Positions 19,641-31,513 of a stretch of 64,000 nt of DNA are shown one piece after another. The stretch lies in contig JADNRY010000047.1 in assembly GCA_015501585.1 (NCBI GenBank), positions 1-64,000 of the forward strand. The letters run 5' to 3'. The notes under the pieces are model-generated. The model did no database searches and was not told where the DNA came from. It saw only the letters and a list, made by a program, of their open reading frames with translations. Origin of the DNA: Rhodocollybia butyracea (lineage: Eukaryota; Basidiomycota; Agaricomycetes; Agaricales; Omphalotaceae). Position 1 is the stretch's first letter. Every line of letters begins with the position of its first letter. The position numbers and the translations under genes were made by a program.

Positions 19641-20341
19641 TCTAGGACATGTACAGTGATGAAAATGAGCCATTTCGGAGGTATTTGGTTTATGGCACAG
19701 CAAAATCAGGCCAGATTAAAAATCGGTCCGCATACAATTCTCAAAAATTATATTTTACATGAATCTATGGTAGCAGAATTTCCATTTTTGACCTAGTATC
19801 TGTGCCATAAAGATTTTGGTCAAAGTAACGCTTTTGTCACTCATGTGCACGTGATGTGCGCGCATTGTCCATGCGCCCTATCTTACCATAAGTAGAGAGT
19901 CATTTCTATACCGAATGAGTCATGCAAGGGAACCGGGGGCTATCGAAACACTATAAAAGGTCCTGTGCTTTGATTCTGGTTCCCTAGACTCCTTATTTTG
20001 TAACCACCATCTTGTGAATATATATTATACACTCTGACTACTATCTTGATAGAACACCTTGAGAATCACCCAACAACTAGATACTTATTGAGCATTACCA
20101 TTAAGTACACTGTTTTGAGGCCTATATTGAGTGCTATTCCAGTATAGTGATCCTACCAGCATCCCTGACGAGTTACTGAGTTATTCCAGTAATACTTACG
20201 ACCTACCACACCTATTGTGACAATTACTGAGCTTTTCCAGTAATACTTACAATTTATTACATCTGTTAAGACTGTAGCAATCCAGTATATACCAACCCTA
20301 AGGCTAATCTACTGCCTAGTGAACCCGGAACTTGAGTATAT
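19641..20341 (+). mobile_element. LTR of a Copia-type element
   Basis: The promoter-like layout is clear: an ATGAGTCAT Gcn4-type site (19915-19923), a TATA box (TATAAAA, 19952-19958), and then a leader with a hairpin series (20082-20244). The segment ends near AATTACA just before GTGGTGGCAAAGGAG, a plausible LTR end plus primer-binding region. The left border was not resolved and no target duplication was found. Copia RNase H sequence lies about 480 bp downstream in the same orientation, which supports the assignment. Confidence 0.6.
20082..20244 (+). repeat. Leader hairpin series of the Copia-type LTR
   Basis: Four hairpins: TACTTA with TAAGTA (20082-20107), CTATATTG with CAGTATAG (20122-20147), TTACTG with CAGTAA (20173-20192), ATTACTG with CAGTAAT (20223-20244). 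Three share a GAG-pyrimidine-rich-TTCC core (GAGTGCTATTCC, GAGTTATTCC, GAGCTTTTCC), close to the GAGCTATCTCC core of the LTRs at 1-3 kb. Confidence 0.65.
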
Positions 20342-20344
20342 AAA

Positions 20345-20815
20345 TTACAGTGGTGGCAAAGGAGAATCATATTCAACTCTTCACACACAGCAGCTTGTCC
20401 ACCAACCACCACCTTCTCTCCTCCCCTGTGCATCTAAGACTGATGCTGACCACTATCATGGGAAAATGGTGCACTGGGGCAAGATGTATCTATTCAAGTG
20501 CTAAGGATTTCAAAACAGGTTTATTCAAAGGTATTTAAATAAGTATTTTAAAGGCGTTGATATTGATTTAAAGGAAGCTCTAAATGTGAGTTAAATGGTT
20601 GTGGCCTGAGGAGAGCTTTTGAGGAGAGCACAAGTTCCTTTTATACTATCCACACTTCTATTGTGTCCTCCTTGAGGTCCATTCATTTAAAGCCCACTTG
20701 AAATTTAACTTGAAATTGATTTAAATGCAATTTAAATGCATGAGGAGAGAGAGGGCTATCTGCCTGGAGAGAGAGTAAATGAAGTGTGCAATTAAATAGT
20801 GCGATGGTAGACAAC
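20345..20815. other. AT-rich stretch with repeated TTTAAA
   Basis: Many copies of ATTTAAA or TTTAAAT are scattered through this stretch (for example around 20528, 20567, 20683 and 20725). No coding frame. It separates the Copia-type LTR from the RNase H fragment and may be a degraded insertion. Confidence 0.35.
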
Positions 20816-21240
20816 GTTGGGTATTTAAATATAATGGTACTCGTCTTTACAGGTGTCGGGACATGTATAGGTCATCCGTCTACGTGTTCTTCATGGCCAA
20901 AGCGGCAAGCAACCGTAGCGCTGTCGACAAAGGAGTCGGAGTACATTGGCCTCTCGTGGGCTACTCAGCAAGCTCTCTGATAACTGGCTGGCGTCTCTCC
21001 TCTTGGAAGTGGAGCTTAAGCCCCTGAAGGAAGGGAGCGGTTGAGATAGCTTGGTGACAAATCCGGGTCAGTTACGCAAAGCACCATGCTCTCGTGAAAC
21101 ACATATACGTATAAAGATGCGTCATCATTAGGTGCGGGAGAAGGAGGCGAGCAGGGAAGCGAAAGTTGAGAGGATTCGGGGATTCAGTCAAGGTAGAACA
21201 TTGCTGACCTGTTTACGTCGTACGAAGGACCTGAGGGGCC
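20816..21240 (+). pseudogene. Copia RNase H fragment
   Basis: WPKRQATVALSTKESEYIGL followed by SWATQQAL is the highly conserved end of Copia RNase H. Beyond a stop and frameshift, TGWRLSSLEVELKPLKEGS and later IADLFT match the usual C-terminal pol sequence. All upstream protease, integrase and RT sequence is missing. Confidence 0.85.
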
Positions 21241-22319
21241 TGATCCATGCGGGACTAGTGTGGTTATTGTTAGGGATAGATCATACGGCGTAGGGGAAGT
21301 GTTGGAGTATACTCTGTACATACTCGCTGGGACAGATACATACCGCTTTGGCTTCCCCTTTTGGGCACTGACAATGTTTACAGTATAATGTGTAGCCGAT
21401 AATTTAGGTCACGAAGGACAGACTCCCTCAGTCTACGAATAACTGAGGTGAGACATACTTTAACGTTCATGTATTTATCTTACTATTACTGATGTGGTAC
21501 TCGTAGAATGATATACTTGACAGTTCCGGTACGCAAATCAGATATAGAACACCTACTTCAAGTAAGTACTTATAAAAAGACATTCATGAACCGCCCCGAA
21601 AAAGTGTCACTTTCTATCATTAGAGAGATCATCATTACAAAGGTCATGAACTTTGTTGGACTGTTGGTAACAGAATCAACTCGATATACACTGCTTGAAC
21701 AAATCTCTTCGTGGAGTGTATTGGCATGTCCCCCGTTCAAGTAGTGACCGATATATCTATAGTCTTACTTACTCTAATGAGAAAGGTGTACTAGCAGTCC
21801 ATTAGTGTGATACCAGTAGTACATTCGCTCAGGCTATGGCTTACGCAGTGCAGCTAGCACCTCAATTGCCTGTGGGTCACACCTCTGCCTACCGCATTAT
21901 AGAGCGCCTCAAGAAGGAAGTTGGCTACGATAAGTATAGCGATGAGCAAGGTCTCCCTTTACCAGCCTGCAACCAACTTGCATCAATGTCAGTAGTAAAT
22001 CGGCGTTGCCTGTGAAATGTACAGATACGTACTGGAAAATACTTCATCGTGCCCAGGGAGTACAAATACTATGCAACTGATTGCGACGGTCCAAACGCTT
22101 GCCCTTAAGGCCTTACCACTGGTGGATCGGAAGCCCCCCTCAGCACAAAGGAACTCACGCATCACGCATCACTAACAATTGTCGCACAGTATTTTTCCCA
22201 CCAAGGCTTCCAGAAGCGCCAAACTCCGACGGAAGGAACTGCTTTTACTCAGGAGCATCAATTTCTCCCTTCTCTTGTACGGCGCTATTGTCTCATACTT
22301 TTTCTGCTCTTAGCACTTG
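21241..22319. other. Intergenic; one short unexplained open frame
   Basis: Mostly no recognisable content. A 59-codon plus-strand frame at 21836-22015 (MAYAVQLAPQLPVGHTSAYR, then a charged stretch) has the look of genuine protein sequence but no partner exon that I could find. It may be a fragment of a lost gene. Confidence 0.35.
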
Positions 22320-24807
22320 ATGTGCTTTCTACATTGGCTTCCAGTGCTACTACTCATCTCGCGCGCCGTACTTGCCGAGTATGTAGTACCGTCGACTTGG
22401 AGCGTACGTTGATCGGTTCTCAATGAACTGTACACTCACTGAACGACCAGCGTATAGGGCACGAATATCACTGCATCCAATGAAGACCGTCAGGCGATTA
22501 TCGCAGCAGCCATCCAAGAGGCCTTCACCCTTGGGACTTCCCGTGGGTTCAACGCTTTATTTCAGTTTATCATCTACTCATTCTCGGAAACAGTTGGCGC
22601 TGATTTCTACTCTGTTTTGGCCGTCTCCGACCTCTACAACAACACTACTACGTACAAAAACCAAGTCATTGGGTATTTCGCGACCGCGACTTTCCAGGGT
22701 TCCAATAAGTAAAAGTTCATAACTCTTCCTCTACTCTTCCTCTACTAACGTCTGCTTCAGTGTTCGTATCGTATTTCTATTACTTGATCTTTACTATAAC
22801 TGATACTCATTGTAATCCGGTTCGTCCACAAAGATCGGGGTGTACGTCCAATTCGTTTCGAATTCAGCGCTTAACTGATAGTTCCGGTATTATCAGTAAT
22901 GAGGGCGTCGATGCGATGCGTGCATATCAAGTCTACCAGGACTCGGCAATGCTCAACCTAGCGATCCAGGTATGGGAATATAGTCGAAGTTATACAATTT
23001 CTCCTGGGAATGTGGCCTCGGGCACGATACCAACAAAGTCAGTCAACGTTGGGAAAACTTGCTCAGGTGGTGCGTGTATTCAATCTTTTATGGTGAAAAT
23101 AGTCATAGAACCGTTCGATGCAGCGACCCTCGTTGGTGGGATGTTTTGGGCAAGTGGACTTGTGTGTGTGTGGAACTTGCAAAGGCTTACAGAGTTGGCT
23201 ATACAGGTATCAGATGTGAACGATCCAACCTTATACGGGGCTAATACTGCGTTCGTCGTCCTGATTTCTCTTGACGCAACTTCCCTCTCACGACTTCCTC
23301 TTTCAGCATGTTCTTTGCGTCAGTCCTCCGAGTCCCAACTCCATTTTTATCTACCTATGCTCATTGATCCCCCCAGGCTCTCGGCATATCTCGCTGAAGC
23401 CACTGGGAACACCACGTACCTCAGCGCCGCTACGGATTCCGGTGCATTCATGATCGATGTCATACAGGTTACCAGCCCCGGAAACGGAGCCGCCTCGATT
23501 TCGGCGAACGCTAGTGGGTGTGGTGACATTTGGGGTTTGGGTTCTTTCCGGCTAGATCATACAGGATGGTTCATGGAAGGCCTCGCGATTCTTCCTGGAA
23601 GTACCACCCTCGGACAGCAGAGTGTGTCTGTGGATACCTTGTGAGTATCGTTGATTGTTTCAATCATAAGAAGCACATCATGTATCAAAGATCTGACTGA
23701 CAAAGTGTATATCCAGGCGATCTAATATTGTCAATATCACCCTTGCAGCGAACACGCTGTGCAATGCGCCCAATGGCGTCGTCAGTGCGTTTTTATCTTA
23801 CTCTTACGGATTTGTGATTTTATCTGACCTTTGCACCGCTAGACACTGGGAAAGGTGCAGGAGACTCGACCATCGTTCAAGGCATCGGGGCATTGTATCA
23901 TGCTCTTCAAGGACCTGCGGATTTGTTAACCTATATCGGGAGTTTCTTGAGTGTTCAGGTGAGCCTTTCTCCTCTCACGTTATAACTCCCCGGAAAAACC
24001 AAAACGCAAAACCTTACCTGCTTTTCCGAGTCAGTACAACACAATTACATCTGCGGCAACTACACCCGGTAGTAACGTCTACGCAAACTCCTGGATTGGC
24101 CCTCCTGCGACGTTTGACCTGACGAGTCAGATGCAAGCGGTGTTCGCGCTGGTCAATGGTGCACAGGTTAATCTCGGTGGCGGAAATAATAGTACGGCTA
24201 ATAATGGGACAAGCGGAACCGGGAACGGCGGCAACTCGAACAACTCGGGTGACCCGAATAGCTCCAATAGTGAGTCCCAGCACAAGAGTCTCATAGGGCC
24301 CATCATAGGCGCAGTTGTTGGTGGAAGTAAGTGGCTAGATCCAGTCTCTCTCACCCCAATATTTTGCAATATTAACCAACCTATCCCTTAGTCGCTTTCC
24401 TCATCATCTTCGCACTCGCACTCTTCCTCCTCCTCAAACGCCGCCAAACACCCCAGAACCTACACATCAACGCCATAGAAGCCCCGCAACACCGGCCCCC
24501 TCCCACCATGCCCAGCTTCTCCACCTTTTCCAGCTCAAACAGCTTCCCCGTCGAAAAACCCCGGTATTCCCCCTTGCCTACGTCGAGTGGAGATTTCGGG
24601 CAGACGGGAGGATCGCTGACTTCGGGAGCATTGCCAACGCCCAGTGTGGCTGGGTCGGGGGCTGGGTCCGGGTCCGGGTCGGATGCTGATGCGCGGCTGG
24701 AACAGATACCCACAGATAACCTGATCCAGATATTGCAGAGCCGGCTGCAGCAGGAGGGGATGTCGGAGCGGGGACATGCGCCGCCTGCGTACGAGGCGCC
24801 GAGGTGA
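22320..24807 (+). CDS. GH76-like membrane-anchored secreted protein
   Basis: Likely a glycoside hydrolase family 76 (alpha-1,6-mannanase-like) cell-wall protein. Exon 1 (22320-22403) gives a signal peptide, MCFLHWLPVLLLISRAVLA, and joins after a 54-nt intron to ASNEDRQAIIAAAIQEA. Later exons carry YQVYQDSAMLNLAIQ, VGGMFWA, LAEATGNTTYLSAA and CGDIWGLGSFRLDHTGWFME, as in fungal GH76-related proteins. Well-fitting introns are 23641-23716, 23785-23842, 23959-24034 and 24327-24391. Splicing between 22709 and 23390 is uncertain and may contain damage (a stop follows LLLDLYYN). After an Asn/Gly/Ser-rich linker comes a membrane helix (IIGAVVGGIAFLIIFALALF), then KRR and a cytosolic tail ending in PPAYEAPR. 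Confidence 0.72.
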
Positions 24808-26139
24808 TTCTTGATAGGATATGATACGATACGTTCCGGTGATGCTAATTTTAATTGATATATGCATAAAATGGGTTTATAGGGCTTTGTGGTGGAATGG
24901 GGGCTAGTTCCTCCAATATGATATGGACATCGTTTTGTCTTTTCCTGTTGAACTTTTCCTTTCTTGATGAACCCCCCAGATGATATGTACACACAGATTG
25001 TAACCTAACGATTAAGTACTTATTGGGGTTCACTGATACGATACATACTTATAGTGACAGCTTATCTAATCAATGTATGTTTAGAACGACTCTAGGGGGA
25101 TATGTGGACCAGTACGGATCTGAGCTTAATAACTACGTGTCTTGAGTTCCCCCAACCTGATAACGAACACGTTTTTCTCTTTAGAAGGACCCCGGCCCCA
25201 TACGATACATAGAAAAGAATAAAGTACGTACATTGGTGAAAGGGGAAAGGCTGGAGACTCAACCAATGGATGCAGAGTGCTCACCTTTCGCTTAATACGA
25301 ACTTGTTCGTAACCTACTTGCCTCAGTTCGGGCATCATCCAACGTAGATTGATTGATCACTCGAGGAGACTAGGAGAAAGTGACCTGTACCAGTGATCAT
25401 ATCTGATAATCATCAGTGTCTGTGGATGGGATTGCGTTGAAGCAGTGAGCCCAGCTGATAAGCTTCGAGCGAATTGAACGGAAGAAAAGAAAGAGCGGTA
25501 ATTTACTAGGCGGTACATTGGCGGTACATGAGCAACATCTAGCCTTAACCGTATCCGAGTTTAACCGTTGCTTCGATTCCAAGTGATAGGACAGTGGAAT
25601 GTACCGATCGTAGATAAAGAATGAGGAAAACAAAGTACCAGTGATACGCAGTCTCTGACGGCGGGCATTACAAGATGCGGATTGAGATGTAAACCAATTC
25701 AAGGACGACAGAGTATCTTGCGAGTACTAGTGAAACTTTAGTGAGTCAGTACAAAAAGAAAAACATAAACTCGTACAATGTCAGAAAGCCCAAGCCACGT
25801 ATCTCAATAACACCAGCTCGGCCTCAACACGTTCAACATTCAATAACCACCCGATTCATCTCTGCCTAACGGGAGTCGAGAGCTGGAAGGCCAATGCGGG
25901 AGAGATTATGACAGTCCAGAGCCGTAGAGCAGACAATGCATTGATAAGATCTTGCGAGTCTGACTGGGGAAAAAAATTAGGTCGTAGTTTTGAGTCAAAC
26001 GCTTTTAACGTTTTTCAATTTGAGCGCTCGATAACATGTCACGCGCGCGCTGTATGTAAGCGCCTAGGGCTTCTCAAAACTTCTCTCGTTCTTGCTTCTC
26101 TGTAAAAGACCAGAGTAACCACCGCCGCTGACATATACG
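24808..26139. other. Intergenic, GH76-like gene to CHAT gene
   Basis: No supported gene. A 101-codon minus-strand frame (25397-25702) has no recognisable features. Part of the CHAT upstream region (about 25712-25860) is repeated downstream of that gene, and about 25920-26010 recurs inverted near 32200. Confidence 0.45.
25712..25860. repeat. Direct repeat flanking the CHAT gene, left copy
   Basis: The sequence from AGTGAAACTTTAGTGAGTCAG through CCCAAGCCACGTATCTCA, AACACCA and CCACCCGATT recurs in the same order and orientation at about 29935-30090, with small indels. Confidence 0.7.
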
Positions 26140-29100
26140 ATGTCCACTAACGCGGCGTCAGTTCATGATGAATCTCTGCCTCCTGCTCCCCCGGTATACG
26201 ACGCCACGATGGATTCGGATTCAACGGATTCAAGTTGGTGCCATTGCTACATCGAATGTTGGAACTATCATGACTGACACGCATTCGCTTTATAGTACAG
26301 CAAAGTAATCAAAGGGACGCCTTAGATCATGATATTACGGAGTTAAGACAAAAGCTTGCATCTGAAACACAGACCGGTACTGAGCACTACATCACATTGA
26401 ACCGTCTAGGAAGATGCTTGTTGGCTGTTTTCTTGCGTACTCGATCCAACGAAGCCCTGGATGAAGCCATCTCGAGACACCAAAACGCGGTCAATCTAAT
26501 TCCATATGATCATCCATATCGGTTCGCGTATCTAGGTGATCTAGGTCGTTGTTTACATGCTCGCTATCGTGAGCGTGGACTTTCAGCCGACGCGGAGTCG
26601 GCAGTATTGATTCTGCGTCAATCCTTATCGATATCGCTTGCAGGCGATTCTATGGATTCTAGAGATCGTGCAGATCGTGCACAGATCATTGCTTGTCTTG
26701 GTGATGTTTTTAGAGACCGCTTTCACACCACGACACAGGCCCGCGAGGACCTAGATGAAGCGATTCAGATGTTCGCTGAGGCTTCGAAATGCACTGGGTC
26801 TCATGACCGCGATTATCCCCTATACCTGGTCGATCGAGCTAACACGATACGCGAACGACACCAAATCTTTCACAGTGATCCCGAGGCACTGGGTGAAGCA
26901 ATCAGTATACTCGAAGAAGCTATGGCACACTTGGATTCAAAAGGCGAAACGAACCCCCGGAATGTCCGTCGATGTCTTCGCATGCTAGGCGATCTGCTTT
27001 GTGAACAATTTCACGAAGAAGGAAAGGAAGAAGATCTTAACCGTGCAGTTTCCGTACTTGAAAGGGCTGTTGCTATCCCGCTCGACGATGGCTCTGATCA
27101 ATCCCATGATCTTCACTACCTGGGAGATACTCTCATACTCAGGTTCACTTTTTGCGGCGATGATCCTGACTTCTACAAAGGCATCGATAGACTTCATGAG
27201 TCTCTGCTACTCAGGCCTGCAGGCCATCCTGGGCGTTTCAATTCTCTTGAGAGCCTTGGAAAGGCTTATCAGGAGTATTATGACGGGATAAGTAGCACTG
27301 ACCGCGGTGTCTTGGACCAGGCAATAATTTACCTTCGAGAAGCCCTGTCATGCTCACCAGCAGGCAAAGCACATGGTGTGATCATGGATGATCTTGCGCG
27401 TGCGCTTCTAACAAGATCTGAGCATCTGGAATATGTTTCAGACATTGATGAAGCCCTCGCAATGCACCGCAAGGCCGCAGATATCTATCTCTCCATAGAT
27501 AACAAAGCACAATACACCGAGAGTAGATTCAAAATAGGGCGTGCCCTGATGCATCGTTATCGTAAAATATCTTTGCAACAGGGACTGAAGGACCTGGATG
27601 AAGCCATAGATCTGTACACTCAGTTTCTGCAGGCCTCGAAACCCCATATACAGGTTAGGGTGTATGGTCTACTTGGAGAGGCTCTGTATGCCCGTTTCCG
27701 TGATAGCCCATCCAGACCCCTTGATGACCTCCATAAAGCCGTTGATATGCTCCGTCGGTCTTTATCACAATATTCGCGACCAGAGGATAACTGTTTTTTT
27801 GTGCCAACCCTTGCCAAAGCACTACACGATCTTTCTCATGAGCCTGTAGGGTGCCACGAGAACTATCTTGAAGCTCTGAAGCGACTCGAAGATGCTATCT
27901 CCTGTCTACCACACTATGTACCCGAGCAATCCAAACTCAAGTTTCTGCTCAGTCAGCTCTACCTATGTGATATGCCAGAAACCCACTTTCTGACCGCAAT
28001 GGAATACATGAATGAAGTTTTTGGAGATACCCTTGCTTCCCCTCTCGAACTGGTTGAAGGGGTCCAACCTGTGTTCTGCAAAGCAGAAAAGGCACTCTCG
28101 AGCATGGAAGACCCATTGTTCCAAAAGCGGCTTGAGCTAGCGAAAAACTACCAGCGGGCTGTAGCCCTTTTGCTCAGGTCTGCAACTCTAAACCTCGATA
28201 TCGACACACGTCTTGTGTCTTTGAAAGCCGGAGAGGGTTTTGCCCTTGCAGGTGCAAATCATTTTGCGCACATGGGCCAATTAGATACGTGTATTGAGAT
28301 TTTGGAAGATGGCCGCGGTGTATTTTGGTCTCTGGGGCTACTCTTGCGATCTCAGTTTGATGAGTTGGCGCAAGTGGCACCGGAATTGGCACCCAAATTA
28401 CGTCGTATATCAAAAGAGCTAAGCGCGAGTAGCCCAGCCTTTACGGACATACCCTCTATGGAACGCGAAGCTTCTCGTCGCCGCCAGCTTGGGGAAGAAT
28501 TTGAATCTGAAATGGGGCGTATCAAAGGACATTCTCTATTTGGTCTTCAGTCGTTCCGTGAAATCGCATCAGGTGGACCTGTAGTTCTGATTTTACCTCC
28601 GGGGGAATTACTTGGGGATTTTGTACATTGTCGTGCTATTGTTCTCAGAGATGAACACAGCAGTCCTGAAGAAGTATTATTTCCATCCTTGAATCAGTCT
28701 GCTGTGCGTGATATGTGCACCAAGTGTTCAACGGGCCTGACTGGTCAACGCTCAAGAATGGGGGATGGGAGAGACGCGGGTAGGATAGAAGAGCAGGTGA
28801 TGCGTCTCAAGGTAAAGACTGGAACTGATGACAGGACAATGCTACAGCTGCTGAGTCAATTGTGGAATGTTGTTGTTAGGCCTATAGTTAGGAAATTGGG
28901 GTTGAAGGTAACTTTTCCAATGCCTGTTAACAGAGGAAAGGCTGACTCGGAATAATCTTCCAGAAAGCATATGGTCGAGATCGACCGCGACTATGGTGGT
29001 GCCCTATAGGAACATTTGCTTTCTTACCCTTTCACGCTGCAGGCATATATCCACAGCAGGGTGACACACAAGAGTGCTGTTCAGATTATTTTGTGTCATC

Positions 29101-29837
29101 ATATATCCCTACTCTTAAAGCTCTTCGAAATGCCCGGGTGCGACAGTCAAAACAATGTGAGGCGAGCTCTGTCAAGTTCTTTCTGACTGCCGTTCCTCAA
29201 GCACCCGGTTACCAACCTTTAGATTCTGTAATCTCTGAGCTTGAAATCGTGAAGAAATCTATCCCAGACCAGGAGCGTCATATAATTTCACTTCCAAACG
29301 GGGGAACAGGAGTCCCGGTTGAGACAGCAATAGCAATGCTCCCTGAAGCGGCTGTTTTACATTTTTGCTCGCACGGCATTCAAGATTCTAGCAATCCATT
29401 ACAGAGCGGCTTTGTGTTTCCTGATGGGCTGCTGACTGTTTCAAAACTGATGGAACTGGAAATGCCAAACGCACAGTTTGCATTCCTTAGTGCGTGTGAA
29501 ACCGCCATGGGTGACAAAACACGACCTGATCAGGCCATACACCTTGCTGCTGCAATGCTACATGTTGGATTGAGTAGTGTAGTAGGAACAATGTGGTAAG
29601 CTGTGCGCATTACCGAGTTGCGATGAACTGCTTAAACTACTACCTAGGTCAATGGGGGATATGGATGGACCTGAAATTGCATCTAAAATATATAAGACTA
29701 TCATTACCCAATTGCCAGGTGGTCACTGGGATCTTGATTTGGACTCAGTTCCATATGCTTTAGATTCCGCAATTCAGGACTTGAGGCGAGTAGCAAGGCC
29801 GGAGCAATGGGCAACGTATATACATGTAGGAGCTTAA
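26140..29837 (+). CDS. TPR-CHAT domain peptidase
   Basis: Four exons (26140-26233, 26296-28907, 28964-29595, 29648-29837) with introns of 62, 56 and 52 nt; phase is kept at every join and gives 1175 aa. An acidic N-terminus leads to a long helical TPR-like repeat region with recurring LGRCLxxRYRxxG and LDEAI blocks (about residues 85-700). The C-terminus is a CHAT domain, the caspase/separase-clan peptidase fold. The catalytic His is in LHFCSHG (about H1039) and the Cys in FLSACETAMGD (about C1080). TPR-CHAT proteins are expanded in mushrooms and are suspected to act in regulated cell death or non-self responses. The substrate is unknown. Both catalytic residues are present, so it may be active. 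Confidence 0.9.
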
Positions 29838-30373
29838 CGGCCTACTATGTATATTTCCGTGACAATAGTGATACAGATATTGCAGGGTTAGTACAGGATT
29901 TGGATCAGTTCGCAGACAACACAGTGTCTTGTCTTACCAGTGAGTCCTAGTGAGACTTTAGCAAGCGTTCATTCGTCTGCGCAAAAGGAAAAAACACAAG
30001 ATTCAACTCGCACTTGAATCGCTGAAAACCCAAGCCACGTATCTCACTAACACCAAATCAGGTCTCAACAGCCACCCGATTACTCATCTCAGACACTATT
30101 TAGTAGAACTAAATTTTTTTTTAATGCTGGACTATAGTATCAAGTAATTATAAACAATTCTTGTTATAACAACTTAGTATACTATCTTTGTCCTCACTCC
30201 CCTATCGTCCTCATTTAAGAATGAATCCCCCCTAGTTTGTGATTTGTCAGTAGTATTCTCTTGAATATGAAGAAGATTTACAAACTTTCACTTTTGTTAC
30301 ACATATGTTGTTAGCATGCGAAGCTGCCCACAAGCCACGAGCTTTGGGTAGAGGTTTATCAGGACAGATTGCA
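29838..30373. other. Intergenic between CHAT and F-box genes
   Basis: No gene. About 29935-30090 is the right copy of the direct repeat that also precedes the CHAT gene. The rest is AT-rich. Confidence 0.5.
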
Positions 30374-31489
30374 TCAGACAAGTACATGAAGAGATATTAC
30401 TTTGTCAAACATTTTGCCAATTCTCTCTTCCAATTTTGAGCAGAATTGATCTTCATCAAAGGATCCCTCCACAGATGTGAATGGAACAAGGTATAATGTG
30501 AGTACTCCCAGGGAAAAGCAATGGGATTCAATGAAATTGATGGTAGTCTGACATAGAGCATCGATGTCATAATTTCGTAAAGTAAGTGACCGGAGGTTGG
30601 GAAGGATTCCCAGACATAGCTTGTTCTGGATAACTATGCAAGGTTAGATTTAGCTTAGCCTAAGAGGATATATTGGATACAAACGTTGTACCTCCAACCC
30701 GTGTGGAAAATCAGACCTGTATTCCAGTACAAGATATAGATTCTTCAGGGTGCCAGTATTTGCCACAAGAAAAAGTTCCATCACTTCAAGAAGACCCCAT
30801 CCGATATGCTGAGCAGCGGATACAACCATGTCCAAAACCTCTATCTGTGGTTTGTAACCGGGAAGATCAAGCATCCAACATAGGAATTTAGAAGGATTGA
30901 ACATGCGCAGACGAAGCACCTTCAGATTGGGAAGGACGACGCCGCCGTGCGGTCCTGGTGCCATGTCCACTTCACTGCAGATGTATATGTCTGTAAAGAT
31001 TGATAAACTTTCAAGGTGCGGAAGAGAGATGATCAGTTGGGAAAGATCACTAGACCATACATCCGACAGGTTGGAGTAAACAAAACTGCGTAGAAAACAG
31101 AATTTCTCGGAGAGCTGAAGATCCCTTGTCAAGTCAATATCAACGCATTCGTGCTGTGTAATTAACAGCGTTCCAGTCAGAGTTGTGTGGGCAGCCAGCG
31201 CATCAATGCATGTCCTCAAAATCGACACCCTTTGGATATTCAGTATACAACCCTGGATTGAATGTCGGAAAGTGCATAGAGGGGAGTCCAGGAGCTCAAT
31301 GAATGAGCAGGTGTTGTCGCTGGGACTGCGAACCGAAGAAATTTGGCACAGAACAGGTGTACTGAAGAGATGGTAACGCGTTGCAGGAAGCCAATTGCGA
31401 CAGACCAGACTGGATGATGCGAGAAGTGGTGCTGAGGCGTGAAGAAAGTCTAGGATGTAAGCCACGAGCTCTGGGCAAAGGTTGTCCAT
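30374..31489 (-). CDS. F-box protein
   Basis: Two exons on the minus strand: 30685-31489 and 30374-30633, separated by a 51-nt intron (donor GTTTGT, CTAAC branch site). This gives 354 aa. An upstream in-frame ATG at 31513 would add 8 residues, but the MDNLCPELVAYILDFLH start directly precedes the F-box. The F-box spans about residues 1-45 (ELVAYILDFL, then SLVCRNWLPATRYHLF), the part that docks to Skp1 in SCF ubiquitin ligases. The remainder has leucine-rich segments (LPHLESLSIF, LPNLKVLRLRMF, ILPNLRSLTLRNYDIDAL) that probably bind a target. Such genes are numerous and variable in Agaricomycetes. Confidence 0.85.
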
Positions 31490-31513
31490 AGGTGTTGTAA
31501 CCAGAATGATCAA

